Source: Tolypothrix sp. PCC 7910 | Lineage (GTDB): Bacteria > Cyanobacteriota > Cyanobacteriia > Cyanobacteriales > Nostocaceae | Length of the DNA stretch: 64,000 nt | Assembly: GCF_011769525.1 (NCBI RefSeq) | Contig: NZ_CP050440.1 | Coordinates: 1,613,501 to 1,677,500 of the forward strand | Reading direction: 5' to 3' | Shown here: positions 39,780 to 47,308 of the stretch, piece after piece | How the letters are laid out: each line of letters starts with the position of its first letter | Numbering within the stretch: position 1 is the stretch's first letter | The notes under the pieces: generated by a model | Told to the model about the DNA's origin: nothing | Database searches by the model: none | The model's input: the letters and a program-made list of their open reading frames with translations, nothing else | Program-made: the position numbers and the translations under genes

Positions 39780-40229
39780 ATGCCTTCTCAACACAAAGCT
39801 AGTATAAGTTCTATCAAATCCTGTAACTGGGCGATTGAACAATTACCGGGATTAAGCCAAGAAGAACAATCCCAATTGCAAAATTGTGGAATTACAACCA
39901 CAGGATTATTAGTGAAAAATGGCAAAACTCTAGAAGCAAGAGTGGCTTTAGCGAATAAATTACAGGTTCATCTTCAATATGTAAACAAATGGGTAGCTTT
40001 GGCTGATTTAGCGCGTATTCCCACTGTTGGGACGCAGTATTGTGGTTTATTGCTACACGCAGGTATTGGTTCTGTCGCACAGTTGGCGCAGGTTCCATCT
40101 CACCGATTACACAGACAAATTTTACGCTTGCAGGTAGCAACAATGCAGCGCCGAGATTTGTGCCCAGCAATTGAGTTAGTACAGCAGTGGAGTTATCAAG
40201 CGAGAACAGTACTGAGTGCTGAGTTATGA
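39780..40229 (+). CDS. DUF4332 domain protein (helix-hairpin-helix-like)
   Basis: A 149-aa protein of the DUF4332 family, found in cyanobacteria and containing helix-hairpin-helix-like repeats: IEQLPGLSQEEQSQLQNCGI in the first half and LARIPTVGTQYCGLLLHAGI in the second. HhH motifs usually bind DNA non-specifically, but no function is established for the family. It lies 200 bp downstream of the DNA methyltransferase in the same direction. Confidence 0.82.
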   Translation: MPSQHKASISSIKSCNWAIEQLPGLSQEEQSQLQNCGITTTGLLVKNGKTLEARVALANKLQVHLQYVNKWVALADLARIPTVGTQYCGLLLHAGIGSVAQLAQVPSHRLHRQILRLQVATMQRRDLCPAIELVQQWSYQARTVLSAEL

Positions 40230-40269
40230 GTGAAAATTCTAGTACCTAGTCCCCAGTACCTTCCACTCC

Positions 40270-40884
40270 CTATTCTTTCGCTAAAACTCCATTGAGAAAG
40301 ATATCAGCCAGTCCTTCTGCCATTTGCTGCATTTCTTGGGGCGAGGCGTTTGGTTCCATGAGGGTATTGTTGGAAAAGCCTGCGATCGCGAACATTCCCA
40401 AGAATACCTTAGCAACCAGTTTGGCATCCGTTTGGCGATAAATGCCTTTATCCATAGCGGTTTGGAAGAAAGCCTCAGCAACATCCGTCATTTTAGTAAT
40501 CACATCCAATTGAATGCGATCGCGCAAGTCTGGATGAAATTGCACTTCCATAAAACAGACTCGCATTAAATCGACATTTTTGTGCAAATTCCACATTCGA
40601 CGGCGCATTACCTGAGCAACTGCTTTATAGCTTCCCATTTCGCTTAATTCTGTGAGCAAATCTGTGAGAATATCTACCCAGCCGCCAGTTGCCACTTCTA
40701 CCAAAATTGCTTTTTTATTGGGAAAATGACGAAATAAGGTGCCCTCAGCTACACCAGCTGCCTGTGCTAAGTCGCGGGTGGTAGTGCCGTCAAAGCCTTG
40801 GGAGGCAAACAACTTTTGTGCCGCTTGTAAAATACGGGTACGTGTTTGCGCTTCTGAGGGGGGAGAAGAATTAAAGACTCGCAT
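40270..40884 (-). CDS. TetR/AcrR family transcriptional regulator
   Basis: A 204-aa regulator. The N-terminal TetR HTH is RILQAAQKLFASQGFDGTTT, then RDLAQAAGVAEGTLFRHFPNKKAIL; the rest is a helical ligand-binding domain. Such proteins repress nearby genes until a small ligand binds. No transporter or enzyme gene is divergently arranged close by (the next plus-strand gene starts 550 bp away), so the target is not obvious; autoregulation is likely. Confidence 0.92.
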   Translation of the reverse strand: MRVFNSSPPSEAQTRTRILQAAQKLFASQGFDGTTTRDLAQAAGVAEGTLFRHFPNKKAILVEVATGGWVDILTDLLTELSEMGSYKAVAQVMRRRMWNLHKNVDLMRVCFMEVQFHPDLRDRIQLDVITKMTDVAEAFFQTAMDKGIYRQTDAKLVAKVFLGMFAIAGFSNNTLMEPNASPQEMQQMAEGLADIFLNGVLAKE

Positions 40885-41430
40885 AGCAGTTATTGTTAAT
40901 TTTCCGGAACATGACTTGTAGCATTATTGTCTAACGTCAAGTACAAAAATCACAGAAAGCTTAATACAAGATTAACGCTCTGTTGTTCAATCAGCCTGTC
41001 TCTTAGGTATTAAACAATTAGTAGTTCATAGTTCGTAATTAATAATTTGTAATCATCTGATGCCAATTCATCTAGAAAATACGAAATTACTGGTTGAGAT
41101 AGGCAAAAGTAAACAGTTCACAGGGAGGATTTCCCTATCATTCAAGGACTTTCAGAAATTAAATTATCCAATATACTCGAGAATATTTTCTTTGTCCCCC
41201 CTGCTCCCTGCCTCCCTGCCAAGAAAGCGATTGATCATTTTTTATTTAGAAGTCCCTTAGGGCTGCGATCTGTGACAAAGACTGTTTTAATAAACGAGGA
41301 TATCAATTCAAATTTAATTACGAATTACGAACTAGTAATTACGAATTATGATGAAACTTTGCTTTAATTACCGCTGATGAATCAACCCAGTTACTTGCCA
41401 GCAATTTTATATTTACCAAAGAAGGTATCT
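40885..41430. other. Intergenic region
   Basis: Between the divergent TetR and M16 genes. ACGAATTA-type repeats occur at 41020-41055 and 41315-41350. A 66-codon frame at 41060-41260 is not supported. No operator identified. Confidence 0.45.
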
Positions 41431-43002
41431 ATGATACTTTATCGATTGTTTGCTACTTTATTAGCGCTGACTATGCTCTGGAGTAGTGTGCTACCAGAAG
41501 TGGCTTTAGCTCAAACTCAAACCGCACCTCCAGCGCCAAAAGTACAGCCACCTAGCAAAACTCCAAGTTCGATTCAACCTTATTTGGATCGCGTAATTAA
41601 GCAGTTGACGGAATTTCGCCTAGATAATGGGCTAAAGTTCATTGTTTTAGAACGGCATCAAGCGCCTGTAGTTTCCTTTCTTACCTATGCAGATGTGGGT
41701 GGTGTGGATGAGCCAGACGGAAAAACAGGTGTAGCACACTTTTTAGAGCATTTGGCTTTCAAAGGTACGAAACGCATTGGTACAACAGACTACAATGCTG
41801 AGAAACCATTATTAGAACGCCTAGAACAGTTAGATGCTCAAATTAGAGCCGCAAAAGCTCAGGGTAAAAAAGATGAACTTGCCAAGCTGCAAGCTGAGTT
41901 TGAGCAAGTAGAATCGCAAGCAACCAAGCTCTCCAAGCAAAATGAAATGGGTAGAATTGTCGAACAAGCAGGAGGTGTGGGTTTAAATGCCAATACTTCC
42001 ACAGAGGCGACTCGTTATTTTTATAGCTTCCCAGCTAATAAGTTGGAACTGTGGATGTCTTTAGAATCAGAGCGATTTCTTGAACCTGTACTCAGCCGTG
42101 AGTTTTATAAAGAAAAAGAAGTGATTTTAGAAGAGAGGCGTTTACGGGTAGAAAATTCACCCATCGGCTTGATGATCGAAAAGTTTATCGATGCAGCTTA
42201 TAAAGTCCATCCCTACAGACGACCGGTCATTGGCTATGACCAAGATATCCGCAATCTGACCCCTGAAGATGTGCAAAAGTTCTATAACACCCACTATGTA
42301 CCCAGCAATTTAGCGATCGCAGTTGTGGGTGATGTGAACCCAGCAGAAGTGAAAAGACTGGCACAAATTTACTTTGGACGTTTTCCCGCCAAACCAAAAG
42401 CCGTTGAGCAAATTCCCACAGAACCAGCACAAAAGCAAACGCGAGAGGTAACTGTACAACTACCTTCGCAACCTTGGTATTTAGAAGGCTATCATCGTCC
42501 AGCAATTACCCATCCCGATAATGCAGTGTATGAAATCATTGCCAGTTTATTGAGTAATGGGCGGACTTCACGGTTGTATAAATCTTTAGTAGAACAGCAG
42601 CGTGTGGCTTTGACTGCCCAAGGTTTTAGTGGATTTCCTGGCGATAAATACCCAAACCTGATGTTATTTTATGCTCTGACAGCTCCTGGTCATACAGTTG
42701 ATGAATTAGCAACAGCTTTGCGAACAGAAATTGAGAAATTGAAAACTGAGCCTGTAACAGATGCAGAATTGCAGCGTGTCAAAACCAAAGCTAGAGCCGA
42801 TTTGTTACGTACCCTCGATTCTAATATGGGAATGGCGCAGCAATTGTTGGAATATGAGGTGAAAACTGGCTCTTGGCGGAATTTGTTTAAGCAGTTGGAT
42901 CAAATTGCGGCGGTAAAGACTGCTGATATTCAACGAGTGGCGAAAGCATCATTTACCCCAGAAAATCGCACAATTGGCAAGTTGTTGTCAAAGCAATCAT
43001 AA
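41431..43002 (+). CDS. M16 zinc peptidase, catalytic partner
   Basis: A 523-aa pitrilysin-family protease with an N-terminal signal peptide (MILYRLFATLLALTMLWSSV, cleaved near ALAQ), so it acts in the periplasm or at a membrane. The inverted zinc motif HFLEH is at 103-107 (VAHFLEHLAFKGT), with the third ligand in NTSTEATRY. A helical insertion of about 50 residues (LERLEQLDAQIRAAKAQGKK) separates these. The ATG at 41431 is preceded by GAAGG and begins directly with the signal peptide; the earlier start at 41377 is less likely. The non-catalytic partner follows 41 bp downstream, so they probably form a heterodimer. Confidence 0.92.
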   Translation: MILYRLFATLLALTMLWSSVLPEVALAQTQTAPPAPKVQPPSKTPSSIQPYLDRVIKQLTEFRLDNGLKFIVLERHQAPVVSFLTYADVGGVDEPDGKTGVAHFLEHLAFKGTKRIGTTDYNAEKPLLERLEQLDAQIRAAKAQGKKDELAKLQAEFEQVESQATKLSKQNEMGRIVEQAGGVGLNANTSTEATRYFYSFPANKLELWMSLESERFLEPVLSREFYKEKEVILEERRLRVENSPIGLMIEKFIDAAYKVHPYRRPVIGYDQDIRNLTPEDVQKFYNTHYVPSNLAIAVVGDVNPAEVKRLAQIYFGRFPAKPKAVEQIPTEPAQKQTREVTVQLPSQPWYLEGYHRPAITHPDNAVYEIIASLLSNGRTSRLYKSLVEQQRVALTAQGFSGFPGDKYPNLMLFYALTAPGHTVDELATALRTEIEKLKTEPVTDAELQRVKTKARADLLRTLDSNMGMAQQLLEYEVKTGSWRNLFKQLDQIAAVKTADIQRVAKASFTPENRTIGKLLSKQS

Positions 43003-43043
43003 GAAACTAACCGCAAAGTACGCAAAGGACGCGAAGGGAAGAG

Positions 43044-44588
43044 ATGAAGAAAGATATGCGGAAGTACCAGAGTAAAAGGCAGATGTTATTCAGAATCCAA
43101 AATCCGAAATCCAAAATCCAAAATCTGCGGCGGCTGATTTCTGCTTTGGTAATTGCTTTTGCCTTTGTACTTTTTACTTTTAACTTTTCGCAGGCGGCGA
43201 CAGCAGCAGCCAAGCATTACACAGAGTTACAGCTACCGCCATTACCTGAGATTAAGTTACCCAAGTATGAACGCTTTGTGCTGCAAAATGGCATGGTTGT
43301 CTATTTAATGGAGGATCACGAGTTACCATTAGTAGGCGGTACGGCGATGGTACGTACTGGAAGCCGCTTAGAACCTGCAGATAAAGTTGGCTTGGCTGAC
43401 TTTACAGGTGAAGTCATGCGAACTGGCGGAACTAAGAAGCATTCCGCTGATGAACTCAACGAACTGTTAGAACAACGCGCCGCTTCGGTAGAAACTGGGA
43501 TTGGTGACACTTCTGGTAGCGCTAGTTTTGAAGCACTGACGGAAGATTTAGAAACAGTGTTTGGTTTATTTACTGAGGTACTGCGAGAGCCAGTATTTGC
43601 CCAAGAAAAGTTAGAATTGGCGAAGACACAAGAGAAGGGTAGTATTGCTCGCCGCAATGATAATCCCAATTCAATAGCTAGTCGAGAATTTCGCAAATTA
43701 ATCTATGGGAAAGATAGCCCCTATGCTCGCACCACAGAGTATGCAACTATCGATAAGATTTCCCGTGAGGATTTGGTGAAATTTTATCAGCAATATTTCT
43801 ACCCCAACAATATAATTTTGGGCATTATAGGTGATTTTGATGCCAAAAAAATGCGATCGCTCATTCAATCAAAATTAGGCGATTGGAAATCTAACCCTAA
43901 ACTAGCTAAACCCCAGTTACCGCAAGTATCCCAAGCGAATACTAACGGCGTATTTTTTGTCAATCAGCCGCAATTAACCCAAAGTAATATTTACATTGGG
44001 CATTTGGGAGGAAAGCTAGACAGCGTAGACTATCCAGCCTTGGATGTAGTCAATGGGGTATTGAATGGCTTTGGCGGACGCTTATTTAATGAAGTGCGAT
44101 CGCGTCAAGGTTTAGCTTATTCAGTATACGGACAATGGAGTCCCCGTTACGATTATCCCGGAGTTTTCATTGCTGGAGGACAAACGCGATCGCAAACTAC
44201 TGTGCAGTTCGTCAAATCCTTACAAGCTGAAATTAAACGTCTGCAAACTCAAAGAGTCACCCCACAAGAATTGGCTTTTGCTAAAGAATCTACACTCAAT
44301 TCTTTTGTTTTCAACTTTGAAGATCCCAACCAAACTATCTCGCGGTTGATGCGATATGAATATTACAGCTATCCTGATGATTTCTTATTTCGCTATCAAA
44401 AAGCGGTAGCAGCCACAACCACCGCCGATGTACAACGAGTAGCAAGAAAATACCTCAAACCAGAAAATTTAGTAACTCTGGTTGTGGGAAATCAAACTGC
44501 TATTCAACCACCATTGACACAACTAGCAACGCAGGTAACGCCTATTGACGTAACGATTCCCCCGGCACAACCACAAGCAAAAAATTAG
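43044..44588 (+). CDS. M16 peptidase-like protein, non-catalytic partner
   Basis: A 514-aa M16-fold protein that lacks the HxxEH zinc motif: the equivalent position reads GLADFTGEVMRTGG. Such inactive members pair with an active subunit to form the substrate chamber, as in mitochondrial processing peptidase. It has an N-terminal membrane/signal segment (LISALVIAFAFVLFTF). Its first 30 residues (NPKSKIQNLRR) partly translate an AATCCAAAATCC repeat, so a later start is possible. It follows the catalytic gene by 41 bp and ends in a strong terminator at 44631-44666. Confidence 0.9.
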   Translation: MKKDMRKYQSKRQMLFRIQNPKSKIQNLRRLISALVIAFAFVLFTFNFSQAATAAAKHYTELQLPPLPEIKLPKYERFVLQNGMVVYLMEDHELPLVGGTAMVRTGSRLEPADKVGLADFTGEVMRTGGTKKHSADELNELLEQRAASVETGIGDTSGSASFEALTEDLETVFGLFTEVLREPVFAQEKLELAKTQEKGSIARRNDNPNSIASREFRKLIYGKDSPYARTTEYATIDKISREDLVKFYQQYFYPNNIILGIIGDFDAKKMRSLIQSKLGDWKSNPKLAKPQLPQVSQANTNGVFFVNQPQLTQSNIYIGHLGGKLDSVDYPALDVVNGVLNGFGGRLFNEVRSRQGLAYSVYGQWSPRYDYPGVFIAGGQTRSQTTVQFVKSLQAEIKRLQTQRVTPQELAFAKESTLNSFVFNFEDPNQTISRLMRYEYYSYPDDFLFRYQKAVAATTTADVQRVARKYLKPENLVTLVVGNQTAIQPPLTQLATQVTPIDVTIPPAQPQAKN

Positions 44589-45050
44589 TCACTATCACTT
44601 TTCTGGAGTAGGTTCTAGCCACATTATCTATAGAGATGCAATAAAATGCGTCTCTATTTTTTATTTGCATAGAGCGCCATACTTATCGATAACCTATTTC
44701 TTCTCTAGGCTCTACTCCCTATTACCTCGCCACTCAAAAAAAGACAAAACTCCTGTACTAAAGTCTGTGGAAGTATAGATAAAATCTTGCTTTTATCAAT
44801 GTAATACTCAACTATAAAAAAGGGATGAGGCGTAGTACAACTCTCTACAAGTTAATTTTATTAATATAATTCACATTCTCATCAATATATTAATCGTCAG
44901 ACATAAAACCTTTAGTTGTGTCTATAAAAGCAGATTAAAAGCCTTGATTTTATAGGTTTATTCAACAAAAATAAAATCATGGATTAAACAAAACAAAGTT
45001 TAATCCTCCTTAAAAAATCCTCAAATTAGTTTTATTTAAGGACAAACATC
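44589..45050. promoter_or_regulatory. Leader region of the precursor peptide operon
   Basis: After the terminator of the M16 pair this region should hold the promoter for the RiPP precursors. TATAAA at 44923-44928 is a weak -10 candidate. TCCTTAAA (45007-45014) is perfectly complementary to TTTAAGGA (45035-45042), which contains the Shine-Dalgarno of the first precursor (ATG 45051), so the ribosome site may be masked in a stem. Confidence 0.35.
44631..44666 (+). terminator. Rho-independent terminator after the M16 pair
   Basis: TAGAGATGCA (44631-44640) pairs fully, with one G-U, with TGCGTCTCTA (44647-44656); loop ATAAAA; followed by TTTTTTATTT. Confidence 0.85.
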
Positions 45051-45260
45051 ATGGCTTCCATCAAAATTTCTGAATTACGTCCAGCTGGTTCTGAATTATT
45101 CCAAGATTCTGAAAGTTTTCTCAATGAATTAAATGAGAAAGAAATTTCCACCGCTGTAGGTGGTGCTACAGTAGCTTCCGTTGTTAGCCAAGCATCCATC
45201 AGCGTAGGTATCTCACTTTTGACAAGATCAGTTGTTACTGCAAATACTTTTAATTACTAA
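45051..45260 (+). CDS. RiPP precursor peptide 1 (Gly-Gly leader)
   Basis: A 69-aa peptide. The leader (1-38) has IKISELRP, ELFQDSESFLNEL and ends in VGG, the double-glycine cut site of C39 peptidases. The predicted core (31 aa, ATVASVVSQASISVGIS and on) has ten Ser/Thr and no Cys. It contains the SQASISVG block shared, with variations, by all six precursors. AAGGA precedes the ATG. It is nearly identical to precursor 2, offset by 350 bp. The role as substrate of the downstream kinase/HopA1 enzymes and the C39 exporter is inferred from leader type and neighbourhood. Confidence 0.85.
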   Translation: MASIKISELRPAGSELFQDSESFLNELNEKEISTAVGGATVASVVSQASISVGISLLTRSVVTANTFNY

Positions 45261-45307
45261 TTGCTAGTAATTAAATTTCTGCGACAACTTTAATATTTTT
45301 CCCAAAT

Positions 45308-45334
45308 TAATCAGAGCATGAATTGCTCTGATTA
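45308..45334. other. Intercistronic hairpin after precursor 1
   Basis: TAATCAGAGCA / TGCTCTGATTA, 11-bp perfect stem, 5-nt loop, no U-tract after it. A matching hairpin follows precursor 2. Confidence 0.6.
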
Positions 45335-45400
45335 CAAAAAATCAAGTTTAAACTTTTGACCAAAATTTCCACACACTATTCCTATTTAAGGAGAAAAATC

Positions 45401-45610
45401 ATGGCTTCTATCAAAATTTCTGAATTACGTCCAGCTGGTTCTGAATTATTCCAAGATTCTGAAAGCTTTCTCAATGAATTAAATGAGAAAGAAATTTCTA
45501 ACGCTGTAGGTGGTGCTACAGTAGCTTCCGTTGTTAGCCAAGCATCCATCAGCGTAGGTATCTCACTTTTCACAAGATCAGTTGTTACTGCAAACACCTT
45601 AAATTTCTAA
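45401..45610 (+). CDS. RiPP precursor peptide 2 (Gly-Gly leader)
   Basis: A 69-aa near-copy of precursor 1: same leader but for NAVGG instead of TAVGG, and a core that differs only at LFTR for LLTR and at the C-terminus (TLNF for TFNY). Ten core Ser/Thr, no Cys. AAGGAG lies eight bases before ATG 45401. The frame extends upstream to 45356 but without support. Changes concentrate at the extreme C-terminus, suggesting a recent tandem duplication with diversification of the core tail. Confidence 0.85.
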   Translation: MASIKISELRPAGSELFQDSESFLNELNEKEISNAVGGATVASVVSQASISVGISLFTRSVVTANTLNF

Positions 45611-45656
45611 TTGATATTGATTAATTTTCGGTGACAACGTTAACATTTCTAATTCA

Positions 45657-45687
45657 ATTAATCAGAGGATAAATTTCTCTGATTAAT
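45657..45687. other. Intercistronic hairpin after precursor 2
   Basis: ATTAATCAGAG / CTCTGATTAAT, 11-bp perfect stem with 9-nt loop, the counterpart of 45308-45334. Confidence 0.6.
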
Positions 45688-45723
45688 TCTACCTTTAGTT
45701 AATTTTCTCAAGAGGATCTCCAA

Positions 45724-45939
45724 GTGCCTACTATCAAAATTTCTGAACTACGTCCTGTTGGCTCTCAACTGTTTCAAGATTCTGAAAGCTATCTTCATGA
45801 GCTGAATGAACAAGAAATGCACACCATAGGAGGAAAAGGTAAATATAGAATCATATTAACCAGTGTGATTAATGTCAATAGCCAAGCGAGTATATCTCAA
45901 GGAATTTCTGTATATACAATTTCACAAGTTACTGCTTAG
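45724..45939 (+). CDS. RiPP precursor peptide 3 (Gly-Gly leader)
   Basis: A 71-aa peptide starting at GTG 45724 (AGAGGA upstream). The leader carries IKISELRPVGSQLFQDSES and ends in TIGG at 37. The 34-aa core begins with a basic KGKYR, unlike the others, and contains NSQASISQGIS, the shared block. Core has several Ser/Thr and no Cys. Relation to precursors 1 and 2 is obvious in the leader and in SQASIS. Confidence 0.82.
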   Translation: MPTIKISELRPVGSQLFQDSESYLHELNEQEMHTIGGKGKYRIILTSVINVNSQASISQGISVYTISQVTA

Positions 45940-46099
45940 CTGATCTGAAGATACTTTCAACAGGCTTTACTTTAGTCAGTTTAGCTTGAGAATTTAGCAT
46001 TTGACTGGCATTTTGAATAAATTGAAGTTTAGGTACTTAAGTAAAAAAGCAGAGAATTATTTACTTAAGTACCAATATATAGATCTAGAGGTTTTGAAA

Positions 46100-46342
46100 A
46101 TGTCTACTATTAAGATTTTAAATCTGCATTTATCAGCAATCGGAGCAGAGTTGTTTGATGATAGTGAAAGCTTTCTTAATGAACTCAACATCCAACAAAT
46201 TAATTCAATCAAAGGAGGAGAGAGTATTATCAGCCAAGTTAGTTATAGCATTGGTCTTCTATCATCTGATAACAATATTGCAGGTGTAGAAACACCTATA
46301 GCAATAGCTAATAGCTCCGAGCCTCTCTATTTATTAATTTAG
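46100..46342 (+). CDS. RiPP precursor peptide 4 (Gly-Gly leader)
   Basis: An 80-aa peptide from ATG 46100 (AGAGG upstream); the frame is open to 46001 but the family alignment supports 46100. The leader has two extra residues (LHLSAIGAELF), then DDSESFLNELN, and ends IKGG at 40. The 40-aa core holds ISQVSYSIGLLSS, the shared block, and a Ser/Thr-rich tail (ANSSEPLYLLI). No Cys. Confidence 0.8.
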   Translation: MSTIKILNLHLSAIGAELFDDSESFLNELNIQQINSIKGGESIISQVSYSIGLLSSDNNIAGVETPIAIANSSEPLYLLI

Positions 46343-46469
46343 CTCTTAAGCCGAGTTTAAATATTTAAAGAAATTAGGCTTTATTTTGGTAAAAGATAAA
46401 GAGCAAGATTAACTAATAGAGAATATAACTTGAAAAAGGTTACTAAAATTTTGTTTTAGGTAAATTATC

Positions 46470-46697
46470 ATGGCTGGCATTAAAATTTTGGAAATACGTC
46501 CTACTGGCTCTGAACTTTTTCATGATTCTGAAAGCTTTCTCAATGAGCTAAGTCATCTAGAAGCTGGAATCATTCAAGGGGGTGAGGTTGCTCCAGTTAT
46601 CTTACTTGGATCTATCTTGTTAGAAAACATAGCGATTCAAAGTATATACTCTTTGGGTATAAGTAAGGAAACTGCTTCTATACTGACTAGCGCCTAA
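46470..46697 (+). CDS. RiPP precursor peptide 5 (Gly-Gly leader)
   Basis: A 75-aa peptide. Leader: IKILEIRPTGSELFHDSES and ending IQGG at 38. The 37-aa core is more hydrophobic (APVILLGSILL) and contains IQSIYSLGIS, a diverged version of the shared SQ-x-S-x-S-x-G block. Five Ser and two Thr, no Cys. A weak hairpin follows the stop (46695-46720). Confidence 0.8.
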   Translation: MAGIKILEIRPTGSELFHDSESFLNELSHLEAGIIQGGEVAPVILLGSILLENIAIQSIYSLGISKETASILTSA

Positions 46698-46759
46698 ACC
46701 ATAAAAACTGTGGTTTATGGGAGCGTGAAATCAGAGACATTTCTCCGGGAGGATATCAA

Positions 46760-47056
46760 ATGTCTATCATCGAAATCTTAGAACTTCGCGCACTCGGTTC
46801 AAATTTATTTGATGATGTTGAAACTTTTCTTAATGATTTAACAGAGCAAGATAGCGAAGAGTTAACTGGAGGTTTAGCAATTAGTCAAGTGACTGTAAGT
46901 GCTGGCTTTGCAATCTTCCACGATCTGCATTCTGCACAAAATAGCGGAGTAACTCGTGTTCGCTTTTTAAACAATCCTGCTGTTTTTCATACTTTTTTTA
47001 GATCGCATCTGAATAATGGTGGATTAACCGTGAGTATAAAAACACAGGTAATATAG
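46760..47056 (+). CDS. RiPP precursor peptide 6 (Gly-Gly leader, long core)
   Basis: A 98-aa peptide, the most divergent of the six. Leader: IEILELRALGSNLFDDVET and ending LTGG at 38. The 60-aa core starts LAISQVTVSAGFA, placing the shared block right after the cut site, and continues with an Arg/Phe/His-rich part (RVRFLNN, HTFFRSH) seen in no other copy. No Cys. GGGAGGA lies before the ATG. Confidence 0.78.
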   Translation: MSIIEILELRALGSNLFDDVETFLNDLTEQDSEELTGGLAISQVTVSAGFAIFHDLHSAQNSGVTRVRFLNNPAVFHTFFRSHLNNGGLTVSIKTQVI

Positions 47057-47088
47057 AGTCCAATATTCTCTATGGTAGTAGGTAATGA

Positions 47089-47125
47089 TTTTTTAGACAT
47101 AACTCCAGAAGTTATGTCTAAAAAA
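47089..47125. other. 16-bp perfect stem-loop between precursors and biosynthetic genes
   Basis: TTTTTTAGACATAACT (47089-47104) and AGTTATGTCTAAAAAA (47110-47125) pair perfectly around a 5-nt loop. The T-run lies in the 5' arm, so it is not a classical terminator on either strand; attenuation or RNA protection of the precursor mRNA is possible. Confidence 0.6.
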
Positions 47126-47308
47126 TTAATGGTAGCAGATTGACTTAATAGTTAGATTAATTCCAATATAAAACTAAACCCAACAAATTTGCTTTGAACC
47201 AAAGATTTATTTATATAGATTCTTAAATAAAAAGCGGAATCATATATAGATAAATCTATTGAGTATCTTAAAAATCAAATATTCAAACAAAAACTTTAAA
47301 TAAGGCTT

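Noticed and set aside
41060-41260. 66-codon plus-strand frame between TetR and M16 genes
   Set aside because: No ribosome site, and part of it translates a CTGCTCCCTGCCTCCCTGCC simple-repeat tract.
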